From Enchytraeus crypticus (Eukaryota > Annelida > Clitellata > Enchytraeida > Enchytraeidae), in NCBI GenBank assembly GCA_905160935.1, contig CAJHZI010000657.1, positions 593,501 to 657,500 on the forward strand: DNA of 64,000 nt, written 5' to 3'. Below the pieces are notes generated by a model that saw only the letters and a list, made by a program, of their open reading frames with translations, was not told where the DNA came from and made no database searches. Positions 1 to 10,263 of the stretch are shown one piece after another; within the stretch, counting starts at the first letter, position 1, and every line of letters starts with the position of its first letter. The translations under genes and the position numbers were made by a program.

Positions 1-204
1 TTATTTACACCTTTAACTATTGTGCTAATGAGACATTCAAGAGAAAGAAAAAATGGCCTACAAGAGAAAGCGAGATCAAAACAGTGCGAGTCCAATATCC
101 AAGGCAAGCAGGTCAAAATTTAGACCTATGGCGGAAAGAGGTGGAAAGTGATAGATATCTACGTAGTTGATAAAATTCACTTGGCTGCGTGTGTGTTGAT
201 GCAG

Positions 205-392
205 CTATGTTCAACAACCAGTACCTGTACGACAGACAGATGAACGTTCGGATGGACAGAATGGCAGAGTCGACGCAGCAGCTCATACCCAACAAGCTTC
301 CCTCAGGGCTCCGAGCTACGGGCATGGGCCTAGGAGAGGCTGGGCAACCCCTCATGAACATCGGCCAGCTAGCTAGTCTGTCTATCTCTGTC

Positions 393-475
<83 letters not shown>

Positions 476-3400
476 GTCTGTCTCTCTCTCTCTTTGTCTC
501 TCTCTCCGTATGTTCTAGGATATTCATACATATCGTAGCCTAATGATGAGAGAGTGGACTCGATTGTGACGCTGTTGCCATTTCGTATTAAACATTGAAC
601 AAGTCCCGCTTTCTGACTAGATTGAACTGACTTTATTTCTGCTAAATATAGAATAAAACAATAACAAATAAAACAAAACAATAAATAATAATTGAAAAAT
701 ACTAATAATAGAATTGATTTTGTATTAAGATTTAATCAATATATTTACTGAACAAGTATATAGTACTGCATAGATGAAATGCCTGTGACTGGAGAGGTGA
801 TCAGGAGGCAGGTGATATGTAAGTCAAGCAGCTATAGGTTGATGGATTAAAGTGAAGACTTTACCTTATCAATCAACTGAGTGAGCTTTTCTCTATACAT
901 ACTGGTCCCTGTGACGTGTGTGTGTGTATAGGTGTGTGTGGTTGGGTCTGTGTGTATCTGTGTGTGTGTGTGTGTGGTTGTGTGTGTGCATAGGTGTGTG
1001 TATGTGTTTTTGTGTGTGTGTGTATGTGTGTGTGTAATTGATAGAGTGTGTATTGTTGTTTGTAGATATCATCACACTGAGCAATCTATCAGGCTTAATG
1101 TCAGGATCTGCCAGTGCTTTTGGTATGTATGGTATCTTTATATCTGCCTGTTTAATGTCAGGCTCTGCCAGTGCTTTTGGTATGTATTGTAACTTTATAT
1201 CTGCCCTCTTTAATGTCAGGATCTACCAGTGCTTTTGGTATATATTGTGTCTTTATATTTGCCCTCTTTAATGTCAGGATATGGCAGTGCTATGGATATG
1301 TTTTATGTCTATTCACTCTTATGTTTTCTTAGCATGAGGAAGTCGACAACTTTTGAACTGATATTTTTATTTTCTATTTTGTACCATTCCTTGTGTTGAG
1401 CTACAGAATCTCTATTAAAGCTAAAAGGCTAGTGTTAACGTCAGTTTCCTCACTCGAAAGTTTTGTCAGTGATGGGTGAGCCCAGGATTTGAACCCCGCA
1501 CCTACTGATCCGCGGTCGAATACCTTACCGACATTGGCTTCAGCCAGTTACCCTCCAATATTTGCATTATAACCAATATACTAGTCCATACTTCCACTTC
1601 TACTGTTTTGTATGTCTAACCTATCCTGTGATTCAATAGCTCAACTCTTGTTTTATTTTAATGTAGTTCATACTGTATTTTTATGTATCTATATTGATTG
1701 TAGGAGGCATGTCAGGTATGAACTCTGGGTATGATGTATTTATATTGATCTGATGTAGGAGGCATGTCAGGTATGAACTCTGGGTTTGGTGGGGGCTTCA
1801 ATTCTCTGATGGCGACGCTGGCGAGCAGTATGAACAGCTACGGCTCAGGCATGGGCGGGGCTGGAGGCTGGGGGGGCGGGGCCATGGATATGATGGGCAG
1901 GGGCTCTGTGGGGGGTGGAAGGGGCTCTGACCCCCAGTCCACCACATTACTCGTTAAAAATGTTTGTATTGCAGAGCTCTGATTAATCAGTGCTTGTTAG
2001 TCTCTCTCTCTTAGTGCCTACTGGCAGGTCCATGGTATACAACGCCTCCACTCTTCTCTTAGTGCGCTGCCTACTGGCAGGTCCATGGTATACAACGCCT
2101 CCACTCTTCTTTGTCTTCCGCCTTCCTCTTCATGTCCACATATGAGAGGGGGGTCTTTAAATCCTCTAACATCCCTAATCTCGGCCTGCCTCTGCCCCTA
2201 CTTGTTAGTAGCGTTTAATTAATCATATCAGAATATGTTAACTATGTGGAAGCCTTGAGACACGCTGTGAAACATTAGAATCTTGGACATTAAACAGCAC
2301 TTGATGTGACTTAAGTAGTTCTGTTGTTGTACAGGAGCGATGCAGAGTGTCCTTAGTCAATGAGTATTGTCTAAAGATGTTCTATATCACACGTACTTGA
2401 CATTGAATGTATAATGCTGTTTATATTGTTCTATATCACACATAAATCTATGTGATTTATGTGTGATATAGAACAATATAAACAGCATTATACATTCAAT
2501 GAACGTGTAATGATGTGTATGTTGTTCTATAACGCACATAAGTCACATTTAATGTGTAATGCTGTTTATGTTGTTCTATAACGCACAAAAGTCACATTGA
2601 ATGTGGTTAAAGCTGAGGTTAACGTCAGTTTCCTCACTCGAAAGCGATGTCAGTGACGGGTGAGCCCAGGATTTGAACCCCGCACATACTTATCTGCGGT
2701 CGAGTATCTTACGGACTTCACCTCTGGCTCCAGCCAAAATCATGTGTAATGATGTTTATATTGTTCTATATCACATAAATCACATTGAACGTGTAATGAT
2801 GTGTTATATCACAGCTACCATTCAGCACGACGTGGCAGGAGCTGAAGGATAGGTTTAAACAAATCGGTGAGTGAGACAACAAGCCTGCCTCCAGTTGATT
2901 CTCTTCATATCTGTAGCTCATCACATCCCTGACATCGTCCTTGGATGAGGAAACAGACGTTAAACCTTTATTATATTTATATTTATTGCTATTAGTTTTA
3001 TTATTTTTGTTATTATTATTAATTTGCTCTGTGCTTCTCATTTTCTACCTAACTCTGCCACAGTGGTAAAAGTAAGTGTTCTTATTGATTGCTCTTGTTT
3101 GATAGGTGTACTGTAAATTGTAAAGCACCAAATAATATTTATTTAATTATTGAACAACTAAATTTTGAACAATCATCATCATCATCCTCCCTTGAATCCC
3201 AGTTTAACCAGGGTCGGGACAAGAATAGACCGTCTCAAATCCTCCCTGTCCTACATCATATCATCCATCAGTCAATTAACTATTTGAGACTTTTTCATTC
3301 GTTTAAATTTTTGTAGCAATTTCTAGAGCCTAGGCGCTCATCAACCGAATGCCCTTTCTGACGGTGGTATGGATCTTAATGCCTTTGTCGCCTTCTACGA

Positions 3401-4613
3401 CATGTGCAGACACCGGTTGGTCAATTATTCAAACGACCAGGACACAACAAGGGGACAATCAATCTATTTTTAACAATCAATCTGGAAAAAAGCCAAGTAG
3501 TGTGTTCGTTTCCTAATTTGGCTAACCTTTAGGGTAGTCTTGATCACTGTAACAAACAAGTGGTGTAAGTAGAGACACCTGATGTTCGACTGTATGCTTC
3601 TGCAGGTGATGTTAAGTATGCAGAGATCAAGATGGAGAATGGAAGGTCTAAAGGATATGGTACAGTCAAGTTTTCATCAGTAGAGGAGGCTAGAAGAGCT
3701 ATAGGTAAGTTGTGGTAGTATTGGTGCTATCAGTAGAGGAGGCTAGAAGAGCTACAGGTGAGTTGTTGTAGTATTGGTGTTATCAGTAGAGGAGGCTAGA
3801 AGAGCTACAGGTGAGTTGTTGTAGTATTAGTGCTATCAGTAGAGGAGGCTAGAAGAGCTACAGGTGAGTTGTTGTAGTATTGGTGCTATCAGTAGAGGAG
3901 GATAGAAGAGCTACAGGTGAGTTGTTGTAGTGTTTAGTGTTAATGCTATCTTATTGTGTCGAGATGGGTAAACAGGATATTTTTCTCAGGTAATGACGCC
4001 CCTGCCCAGTAAATGTTAGTCGAGGCTGAGGAAGGCATATGGGCCCACCTCGTCATAAGCAGAATCACCCAAGAATAATGGTATTTCAAAAGGAATGTTA
4101 CAAATAATTTAAAGATTCACTCGTATGTGGACATGAAGAGGAAAATGGAAGGTAGAGATGAGTGGAGGCGTTATATACCATGGACCTGCCAGTAGGCAGT
4201 GCACTGAGAGAAAGAGAGAGATTGTGTCTAGCTTAGTTTTGTAGTGTATCATGATAGTTCTCCTCACAACAAACCTCAGAGCCTAAGCTCTCCCTAGTGC
4301 TTGTCTTTGCTGTAGAAGACTTTGATTTCAGCTTCTGCAACTCTTAGTCTATCTTTTGATGTTTACCGTGTATTAGACGACCATATTGGCTGGAGCCAGT
4401 GGCGACGTCGGTAAGATACTCGGCCACTGATCAGTATGTGCGGGGTTCAAATCCTGGGCTCGCACGTCAGAGACATCGCTTTCGAGTGAGAAAACTGACG
4501 TTAACCCTAGCTGATATTTACTCAATAGTTAAATGTGTGTGATGATTGTTTGTGCAGCTCACCTCAACGGTACAATGTTTGACAACAGACAGGTTGAGGT
4601 GAGATTTGAATGA
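205..4613 (+). CDS. HNRNPM: hnRNP M / MYEF2-like RNA-binding protein, 3' part of gene
   Basis: Six exons join in phase: 205-375, 1066-1122, 1759-1961, 2815-2866, 3606-3704 and 4558-4613 (TGA at 4611-4613). They give 211 residues. The first exon completes an RRM (MFNNQYLYDRQMNVRMDR, like SMFNGQLLFDRPMHVKMD of vertebrate hnRNP M) and continues with LPSGLRATGMGLGEAGQP, matching the hnRNP M GLGGIGMGLGPGGQP linker. Exons 2-3 encode a Gly/Met/Ser-rich linker without the long GMERMG repeats of vertebrate hnRNP M. Exons 3-6 encode the last RRM, with RNP2 LLVKNL and RNP1 KGYGTVKF, ending QVEVRFE. The family is nuclear and binds pre-mRNA to regulate splicing. The first two RRMs lie off the left edge. 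The donor after 375 (CTA|gtctgt) is weak and is the least certain boundary. Arrays of duplicated splice junctions adjoin exons 2, 3 and 5. Confidence 0.9.
412..472. repeat. (CT)n then (TA)n microsatellite
   Basis: Alternating CT dinucleotides run directly into about 50 bp of TA, just inside the first visible intron of the hnRNP M-like gene. More CT follows to about 505. Confidence 0.95.
905..1036. repeat. (GT)n microsatellite
   Basis: Interrupted GT dinucleotides in an hnRNP M-like intron, ending about 30 bp before the acceptor of the 57-bp exon at 1066. Confidence 0.95.
1091..1300 (+). repeat. Tandem array of exon-2 end plus donor, 4 copies
   Basis: The 3' part of the hnRNP M-like exon 2 with its donor (core ATGTCAGGATCTGCCAGTGC, then TTTTG|gtatgt) recurs about every 60 bp, near 1151, 1210 and 1270. 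The copies decay progressively, and the last has lost the donor GT. Only the first copy is joined to the exon's acceptor. Confidence 0.9.
1416..1546 (-). mobile_element. SINE-A, tRNA-derived SINE
   Basis: On the complement the element starts GGCTGAAGCCA. It has an A-box-like stretch near TGTCGGTAAGG and a B box GGGTTCAAATCC, then a short unique part ending in CTTTTAGCTTTA. It is one of about fifteen copies in the window and lies in an hnRNP M-like intron. Confidence 0.85.
1704..1790 (+). repeat. Duplicated acceptor of hnRNP M-like exon 3
   Basis: The stretch TAG|GAGGCATGTCAGGTATGAACTCTGGG-like occurs at about 1703-1731 and again at 1757-1786. The second copy runs into the real exon. The first continues into intron sequence and is a decoy acceptor. 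Confidence 0.9.
2008..2200 (-). mobile_element. LINE 3'-end fragment (RT C-terminus family R)
   Basis: On the complement this fragment matches the conserved end of many LINE reverse transcriptases (KRGRGRPRLGMLD / GRDEWR..YIPWTCQ in better copies). It recurs at 4119, 9345, 25142, 37213 and 62752. Here a segment of about 50 bp (GCCTACTGGCAGGTCCATGG and what follows) is tandemly duplicated. It is intronic. Confidence 0.75.
2401..2501. repeat. 101-bp perfect palindrome (47-bp arms, 7-bp loop)
   Basis: The arm 2401-2447 is exactly the reverse complement of 2455-2501, with loop ctatgtg between. The arm motif (TGTTCTATATCACACATAAAT-like) also recurs as direct repeats at about 2360-2400 and 2500-2600, so the palindrome is a fold-back of a local repeat. 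It lies in an hnRNP M-like intron. Confidence 0.97.
2606..2736 (-). mobile_element. SINE-A, tRNA-derived SINE
   Basis: Near-full-length copy. B box GGGTTCAAATCC on the complement, followed by the characteristic TGGGCTC(A/G)CCCGTCACTGAC block. Confidence 0.88.
2911..3010 (+). mobile_element. Short repeat C with ATT-rich tail
   Basis: Contains CCCTGACATCGTCCTTGGATGAGGAAACAGACGTTAAACCTTTATTAT-like sequence. The same roughly 50-bp block followed by (ATT)n recurs at 9757, 31541, 35480, 38552, 39225, 43171 and 48680. It looks like the 3' end of a SINE or LINE, and the parent element is not visible. Confidence 0.7.
3172..3456 (-). mobile_element. Repeat D (about 280-bp retroposon-like element ending in ATG repeats)
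   Basis: Shares GAATCCCAGTTTAACCAGG, GCCTAGGCGCTCA(C/T)CAACC and AATGCCCTTTCTGACG with copies at 16863, 22711 and 49494. In its likely sense orientation (complement) it ends in (ATG)n, as expected of a retroposed 3' tail. Its source is not recognised. Confidence 0.75.
3684..3945 (+). repeat. Tandem array of hnRNP M-like exon-5 end plus donor, 5 copies
   Basis: A 53-bp unit contains the last 25 or so bases of exon 5 (GTAGAGGAGGCTAGAAGAGC), its donor and the start of the intron. The exon carries ATAG|gtaagt, and the four downstream copies carry ACAG|gtgagt. Reading through the first donor meets an early stop, so use of a later donor would truncate the RRM. Confidence 0.93.
4119..4222 (+). mobile_element. 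LINE 3'-end fragment (family R)
   Basis: Translates on + as SYVDMKRKMEGRDEWRRYIP, the typical terminus of an endonuclease-reverse transcriptase LINE protein, followed by GAGAGA repeats. 5'-truncated copy in an intron. Confidence 0.8.
4388..4513 (+). mobile_element. SINE-A, tRNA-derived SINE
   Basis: Full-length sense copy starting GGCTGGAGCCAGTGGCGACG, with B box GGGTTCAAATCC. It ends GACGTTAACCCTAGCT, 45 bp before the last hnRNP M-like exon. Confidence 0.9.
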
Positions 4614-6330
4614 TGATCACTCGCCACCTACGCAGCATTCTCTCTCTTTCTATCTCTCTCTCTCTCTCTCTTGAGCTCTTTCTCTCATATCTGTCTCCTC
4701 TTTCTCTCATTTCTCTCTCTCTCTCTCTCTCTGTCCTCTGTCTCTCTCTGTCTTGGATTTGGAGGCTGCCTGATCGTAGATATGGTGGGTTTTTGTTAAT
4801 CAGGAATTCCCTATTACTCGTATTGCATGGAATTTTATATTGGTTTGGAAATACCCGAGGCTATTGGCGTCGAGCGTGATTAGATTGGATATTTTTGGTT
4901 TGAGAATTCTAGACATGTGACTTATTTGATGATGTGCGGAGTTTTGTTGTATGTGGAATCCCTATAGTTTTTGTTCGTGCTTGTTATGAATGTATATCTA
5001 TTGTACTTAAGTAATTGTGACATTTAGACATTTTTGTTGGTAAGATAATTTACATAATTGATTATTGGTAACATTTAAATTCCGTACTATACGTAGCAGA
5101 CACTAATTACGATTTTAGTTGAACTTGGTTAACTTACGATATAAAATATTAGGCATTGGATTATACAATTTTGCTTTTCGTTAAAGCCACCTTGTGCACT
5201 TGTAACTTGTGTAAGTTATATGTTACAGTGGTAATAGTAAACCTGCTAAACTTATTAGTTGTTTTTATACGGCTTGTCTACCGTCTGACTTCTCTACAGA
5301 GTTTCAAACCTTGAACCTCGTGGCTACTTGACAATTGACAAGCCTGCTATCGTCTTGGCTACCAGCTGGTATTCAGTTCTTACAACTGTCGTTAAAGACT
5401 TTATTATCGTGACATTGATGCCTAATAGTGAGAATAGCTTGTTTACGTTGTTGTAGTAGTGACGTTGTGGTTGCATTGTGTAGAGGTTTGTCGTGGGTTT
5501 TGTCGTAGTATCGGTTTAATTTCTTTTGCATTATAGCTTAGCGTTCATCCATTGATATGACATTGCTCGTGATCGTTGTTGTTATGTGAGAGGAGAACAG
5601 GTTTAGTATTGGACTGTGTGAGGGTTGTATAGGAAGAGGTTTATAGAGTAGACAGCTACGAGTAATTTGTCTAGGGTTTTGTCGTATTTTTTAATTGCAA
5701 CTTTGTTAGTGAATTTGATGGTCGTGTATTAGAAATTATATAGAAATGATTGTAGGAGTACCACAGTCCTCTCTCCTAAGTAATTGTATTCTTTGTTTGG
5801 CTCAAAAACAATAATTTAGATTAACTGATTAACTAATGCAGCAGACTGAATTATTATTTTTTAAATTAATTAATATTTTTACAATTCTTTGCACAAGTAT
5901 ATTTATCACGACGTTATAATGTAATCAGTGGCATAAATGTGTAAATGCTGTAGCACTCCTACTGACGTGTGTTTAAAGCACATATATGTAGTACACGCGT
6001 GGCCACTGATTGCTGTTCTATACATTAATTGTAATGTCCTTGATCTGGGCTACGGTTGATTGAATGGTCTCAAGACGATATCAAGCAATGCTGGCTTTGA
6101 AGGTTAACATTTCGTTGTTTATTAAATATAGTTTTGTTAAGTTTTTGACTTTTCTTTTCTCTGCGACTACTCATGTTAACATTGTTATATGTTGAGTTTT
6201 GATGGCACTGGGAAATCACCTCAGAATTGTATTGTCTAGGGGGTTGTCAGGTTAGGAGGTTAACTGGTTTGGGTCAGGCTTAAGAGGGCGTGGCTGAGCT
6301 GTGACTGCTGAGAGGTCACGTGACTCATTA
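4614..6330. other. Probable 3' UTR and intergenic DNA, no further gene seen
   Basis: After the hnRNP M-like stop there is a CT-rich stretch (4638-4755), then about 1.5 kb of AT-rich, mostly single-copy sequence without open frames or recognisable repeats. Part may be a long 3' UTR. No clear AATAAA lies close to the stop. Confidence 0.5.
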
Positions 6331-6343
6331 CACTATGCGACAT

Positions 6344-6630
6344 GTTGTTGCTCTGGATGAGGCAACATGTTGTTGTTGCTCTTGATGAGGCAACATGTTG
6401 TTGTTGCTCTTGATGAGGCAACATGTTGTTGCTCTTGATGAGGCGATATGTTGTTGTTGCTCTTGATGAGGCGACATGTTGTTGTTGCTCTTGATGAGGC
6501 AACATGTTGTTGTTGCTCTTGATGAGGCAACATGTTGTTGTTGCTCTTGATGAGGCAACATGTTGCTGTTGCTCTTGATGAGGCAACATGTTGTTGTTGC
6601 TCTTGATGAGGCAACATGTTGTTGTTGAGG
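6344..6630. repeat. 27/30-bp minisatellite, about 10 copies
   Basis: The unit TGTTGTTGCTCTTGATGAGG plus AACA occurs about ten times, with unit length varying by one GTT triplet. All three frames of the complement are open across it (repeats such as HVASSRATT and MLPHQEQQQ), because every unit length is a multiple of three. Confidence 0.95.
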
Positions 6631-6982
6631 CATCTGTGCTCTCTCTTAATCTGTTAACATTTAGGATTTAATCGTTATAAGCCGTTTCTATCGGGGTTTC
6701 CTTTAAACTTCATCGGTGACGAATAAATTAACTTATTGTTAGCTTAGCTTGTTTTTCTGTGTATCATGTCTACATGCATAAGGTTTAGTAGATTCTTCAA
6801 TTGAAAATCTGTCGAGAAGAGTTAAAGGAAGCCCTGTTATATTGTGAAGCTATAAAGTTTTGTCATTTTATAAAATGTGTTTTCTTTGTTATGAGCGTCT
6901 CGTCTTTGTTTTATAGAACAGAGAACAAAAATTGTAACGACAGACTTAGAGTGATCCCTGCGTAAGAGCTCCAACTCTTGAT

Positions 6983-7101
6983 AAAAAAAGCTAAGGCTAA
7001 CGTCAGTTTTTGCACTTGAAAGTGATGTCAGTGACTGGCGAGCCCAGGATTTGAACCCCGCACATACTGATCCGCGGTCGAGTATCCTACCCACTCCAGC
7101 C
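6983..7101 (-). mobile_element. SINE-A, tRNA-derived SINE
   Basis: Complement carries the B box GGGTTCAAATCC and the CACTGACATCACTTT block. Intergenic. Confidence 0.85.
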
Positions 7102-7295
7102 AGTGATTTGATCAATATATGTACGGGTCAAATCCAAGGTGCGCTTGATGTCACTCTAATAATGCAACAGCTGCTAAACTTCTGCACAGATTGATGCAGA
7201 TAACAGAGTAACAGATCATCAGGTTCAGACTTCAATCATAATTATAATTTATTTCTCGGCAGATCTCACACACGTGTAAACAACATCTGAGAAAA

Positions 7296-7410
7296 AAGCT
7301 GGTAAAGCTAAAGTTAACGTCAGTTTCCTCACTCGAAAGCTAAGGATTTGAACCCCACACATACTGATCTGCGATCAAGTATCTTACCAACGTAACCACT
7401 GGCTGGAGCC
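7296..7410 (-). mobile_element. SINE-A, internally deleted copy
   Basis: Same head and tail as the other copies, but the GGGCTCGCCCGTCACTGAC block between the B box and the tail is missing. 3'-flanking region of the ATP synthase gene. Confidence 0.8.
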
Positions 7411-7658
7411 AGGGCAACGTTGGGTTACAGCACGGTTACACTACTCTCCACTCAGAGTAGAGTATGTTACAGTCGCAGGATCACTGAATTTATCTCCTAC
7501 TCTGCATTAAAAAGTATCGTAGATTAATTATATCTCATGATATCTGAGAGAACACGTTCATACACACATAAGCTTGATATACTTTGTGCAGCGACTGCAA
7601 GGCCTCACAAACCTTCCTATTGTCACACAAACGCTGACGTCTAGAATCACATCTTATA

Positions 7659-7664
7659 TTTATT
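7659..7664 (-). other. Polyadenylation signal AATAAA of the ATP synthase c gene
   Basis: TTTATT on + is AATAAA on the complement, 89 bp past the stop codon. A plausible cleavage signal. Confidence 0.55.
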
Positions 7665-7752
7665 TATCAACTCTAAATTCTCAATTCTAAGTTCTCTAAA
7701 TCTTATCTATAAATCTTCAGTCCAGCCCAGGTGAGTGCTGAGAGCTCAACGT

Positions 7753-10225
7753 CTAGAAAGCAAAGAGGATGAGGAAAGCCATCATGAGGCAGAACAGTCC
7801 CATGGCCTCAGAGAGAGCAAAGCCGAGGATAGCGTACGAGAAGAGCTGCTGCTTGAGTGAAGGGTTACGAGCGTAGCCAATCACGAGGCTCCCAAACACT
7901 GAGCCAATACCAGCTCCTGTAACAACAGTAACAACAACAACAGATAAACACTGAGCCTATACCAGCTCCTGTAACAACAACAACACCGAGCCTATACCAG
8001 CTCCTGTAACAACAACAACAGTATACCAGCTCAACAGAGACATACACACAAGCATACAGACATATAGAACATGATACCTAGTTGTAAAACTACATATAAA
8101 AGAGTAGTTTATCATGAAACAACCAGCACACCATGTTCTTCAGTATATTGATTGACTCACCTGACCCAGATATACTTTTATTGATTGATTGACTCACCTG
8201 ACCCTGATATACTTTTATTGATTGATTAACTCACCTGACCCAGATATACTTTTATTGATTGATTGACTCACCTGACCCAGCCACGCCCACAGTAGCAGCG
8301 CCGGCACCAATGTACTTTGCCGCCTGATCAATGTCCCGCCTGCTTGCTCCAGTCTGGAATAACCTCATCGGTGCCACACCCCCTAGCAGTGTCTGTAGAC
8401 TAGCCGAGACCTGTGGTGATAGCTTCACCTAATCAATCAATCAACTCATAGTAAGCCTCTCGATAGAGTTGTTCACCTAATCAATCAATCAACTCATAGT
8501 AAGCCTCTCGATAGAGTTGTTCACCTAATCAATCAATCAACTCATAGTAAGCCTCTCGATAGAGTTGTTCACCTAATCAATCAATCAACTCATAGTAAGC
8601 CTCTCGATAGAGTTGTTCACCTAATCAATCAATCAACTCATAGTAAGCCTCTCGATAGAGTTGTTCACCTAATCAATCAATCAACTCATAGTAAGCCTCT
8701 CGATAGAGTTGTTCACCTAATCAATCAATCAACTCATAGTAAGCCTCTCGATAGAGTTGTTCACCTAATCAATCAATCAACTCATAGAACAGCATCTCGA
8801 TAGAGTTGTTCACCTAATCAATCAATCAACTCATAGACAGTATCTCGACAGAGTTGTTCACCTAATCAATCAATCAGCTCATAGACAGTATCTCGATAGA
8901 GTTACTTTGGACTGATTTTCTGGATTTCAGAATTTTCACCATTTTTTGGGCCTTATTTTTGCTCGCAGGCTTGATTTTGTCTCAATAGTTCTGGATGTTG
9001 TTACTGCTGTTTGTTGCACTCTAATTGTTGTTATTGTTCAGTAGAGACCCAACAGATGTTTGGAATGACAACCTAACAGTGGCCAGGATAATGTATTAGC
9101 TTTTGAACATACGTTTTCAACTAAACATGACAAGGGATCTGCCAATGCAGTCTACAAAGTAAAGTTAACTGTATTGAATTTTACTAAGAAATCTTTATAT
9201 TATAGTATTTCTAGAATTTTTATAATCGGATGAGGAGATAGATAGGACACAGGCTTGGAGTGGATAAATGCAGTCACTAAATGAGGTTACTGAATGAGGT
9301 CATAGCACAAAGACTATGAAAAACAGAGGCAGGTGGCACCCGAGTGTTAGATGATTTAAAGATTCATTCATATTTGGACATGAAGATGACAGAGGTGCTA
9401 TAGACCATGGACCTGCCAGTGGGCAGTATAAGTCGGTGAGAGAGAGTATTTGTAGCTACTTAAAAATCTTCACATTTAATTTAAATCAGTAAAGAACAGC
9501 CTTGATGCTAATTTTAAATTTATTCTGTATCCACTAAACTATATAAAACTTAGTAAGTGACGTCCCTGACATTGAAATATGGCAAGATTGATTACTGATT
9601 ATAATTTATGAAGCCACATTGATACACGGCAGTTTACCTCATGGCTTGTCGTTGTCCTGTGACATACAACACTGCTGAGTGGTCGAATAGCAATGTTGCT
9701 TCCGCTGACAACCTACAATATAATTACATAAATTATGCAGAATTAAATAATAATAATAAAGGCTTAACATCTGTTTCCTCATCCAAGGATGATGTCAGGG
9801 ATGTCCCCACAGCACACATGCAGTACAGTTTGAATCTGATCACAGGTTTAACGCTATTGCAAATGCAACAATTCATGCTCAAATTCTAAACAGATTTGTT
9901 TTTAAAGAAAGAGCTATATACAGAGATTTAGTTTTTAAGTCTTGGTACTACAAGAGTAATATATATGATATGGTAAGGCTTGTCTTTGAATGTGTAGCCA
10001 TCAGCAATGCAAAATCACTTCAGAAGCTAAATATGCAAAGACTATTCAATCTAAAGATGAGAAATCTTGAAATTCATTCTTGAGGATAAGGAATATAAAT
10101 AAGTTCAATGAACTTTATTTATTTTATTATTTTATGAAGATTTTTAATAATATTTTACATGATCTGATGAATAGTCATACCAGAGCCTTGCCCACAGGGT
10201 TGATGAACTTGGAACAGGAATACAT
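7753..10225 (-). CDS. ATP5MC: Mitochondrial ATP synthase F0 subunit c (proteolipid)
   Basis: Three exons on the complement: 10181-10225 (ATG at 10225), 8272-8410 and 7753-7916 (TAG at 7753-7755). They join with phases 0 and 1 to 115 residues. A short import leader ([15 protein letters not shown], then [20 protein letters not shown]) precedes the highly conserved mature protein. This starts at [20 protein letters not shown] and ends in [15 protein letters not shown]: two membrane helices, the RNPSLKQQ polar loop, and the proton-carrying Glu in ALSEAMG. The protein forms the rotating c-ring of complex V in the inner mitochondrial membrane. Mature length (75) is standard. The leader is about 40 residues, shorter than in vertebrates. 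The first exon carries only the leader start. Intron ends next to exons 2 and 3 lie in junction-containing arrays. Confidence 0.97.
7896..8040 (-). repeat. Duplicated acceptor of ATP synthase exon 3
   Basis: On the complement, GTTGTTGTTACAG|GAGCTGG with following exon sequence (TATAGGCTCAGTGTTT) recurs three further times upstream of the functional acceptor at 7917. The copies are separated by GTT repeats. Confidence 0.88.
8150..8285 (-). repeat. Duplicated donor of ATP synthase exon 2
   Basis: On the complement, CTGGGTCAG|gtgagtcaatc is followed by three more copies of TCTGGGTCAGGTGAGT, each trailed by CAATCAATCAATAAAAGTAT. The last bases of the exon and the donor are thus present four times. 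Confidence 0.92.
8432..8905 (-). repeat. 48-bp tandem array, about 9-10 copies, abutting ATP synthase exon 2 acceptor
   Basis: Unit of 48 bp containing CACCTAATCAATCAATCAAC and CATAGTAAGCCTCTCGATAG. Its first unit overlaps the pre-acceptor sequence 20 bp upstream of exon 2. The distal copies are diverged. Confidence 0.95.
8905..9050 (+). mobile_element. L2/CR1-like LINE 3'-UTR fragment
   Basis: CTCGCAGGCTTGATTTTGTCTCAATAG ... GCACTCTAATTGTTGTTATT-like sequence matches, in opposite orientation, the 3' end of the LINE at 13140-15131. Confidence 0.65.
9345..9448 (+). mobile_element. LINE 3'-end fragment (family R)
   Basis: Contains TTTGGACATGAAGATGACAG and ACCATGGACCTGCCAGTGGGC, followed by AG-rich sequence. 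Truncated copy in the first ATP synthase intron. Confidence 0.7.
9757..9805 (-). mobile_element. Short repeat C
   Basis: Complement of the GACATCATCCTTGGATGAGG block with its AAT-rich tail at about 9745. It creates a spurious short open frame. Confidence 0.65.
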
Positions 10226-10263
10226 GGCTACAGCTTAAGCTCTCTGCACTGCAATACAAGTAC

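Noticed and set aside
6260-6633. Three overlapping 94-109 aa repeat proteins on the complement
   Set aside because: All three frames of a triplet-multiple minisatellite are open together. No evidence for translation, so listed as a repeat only.
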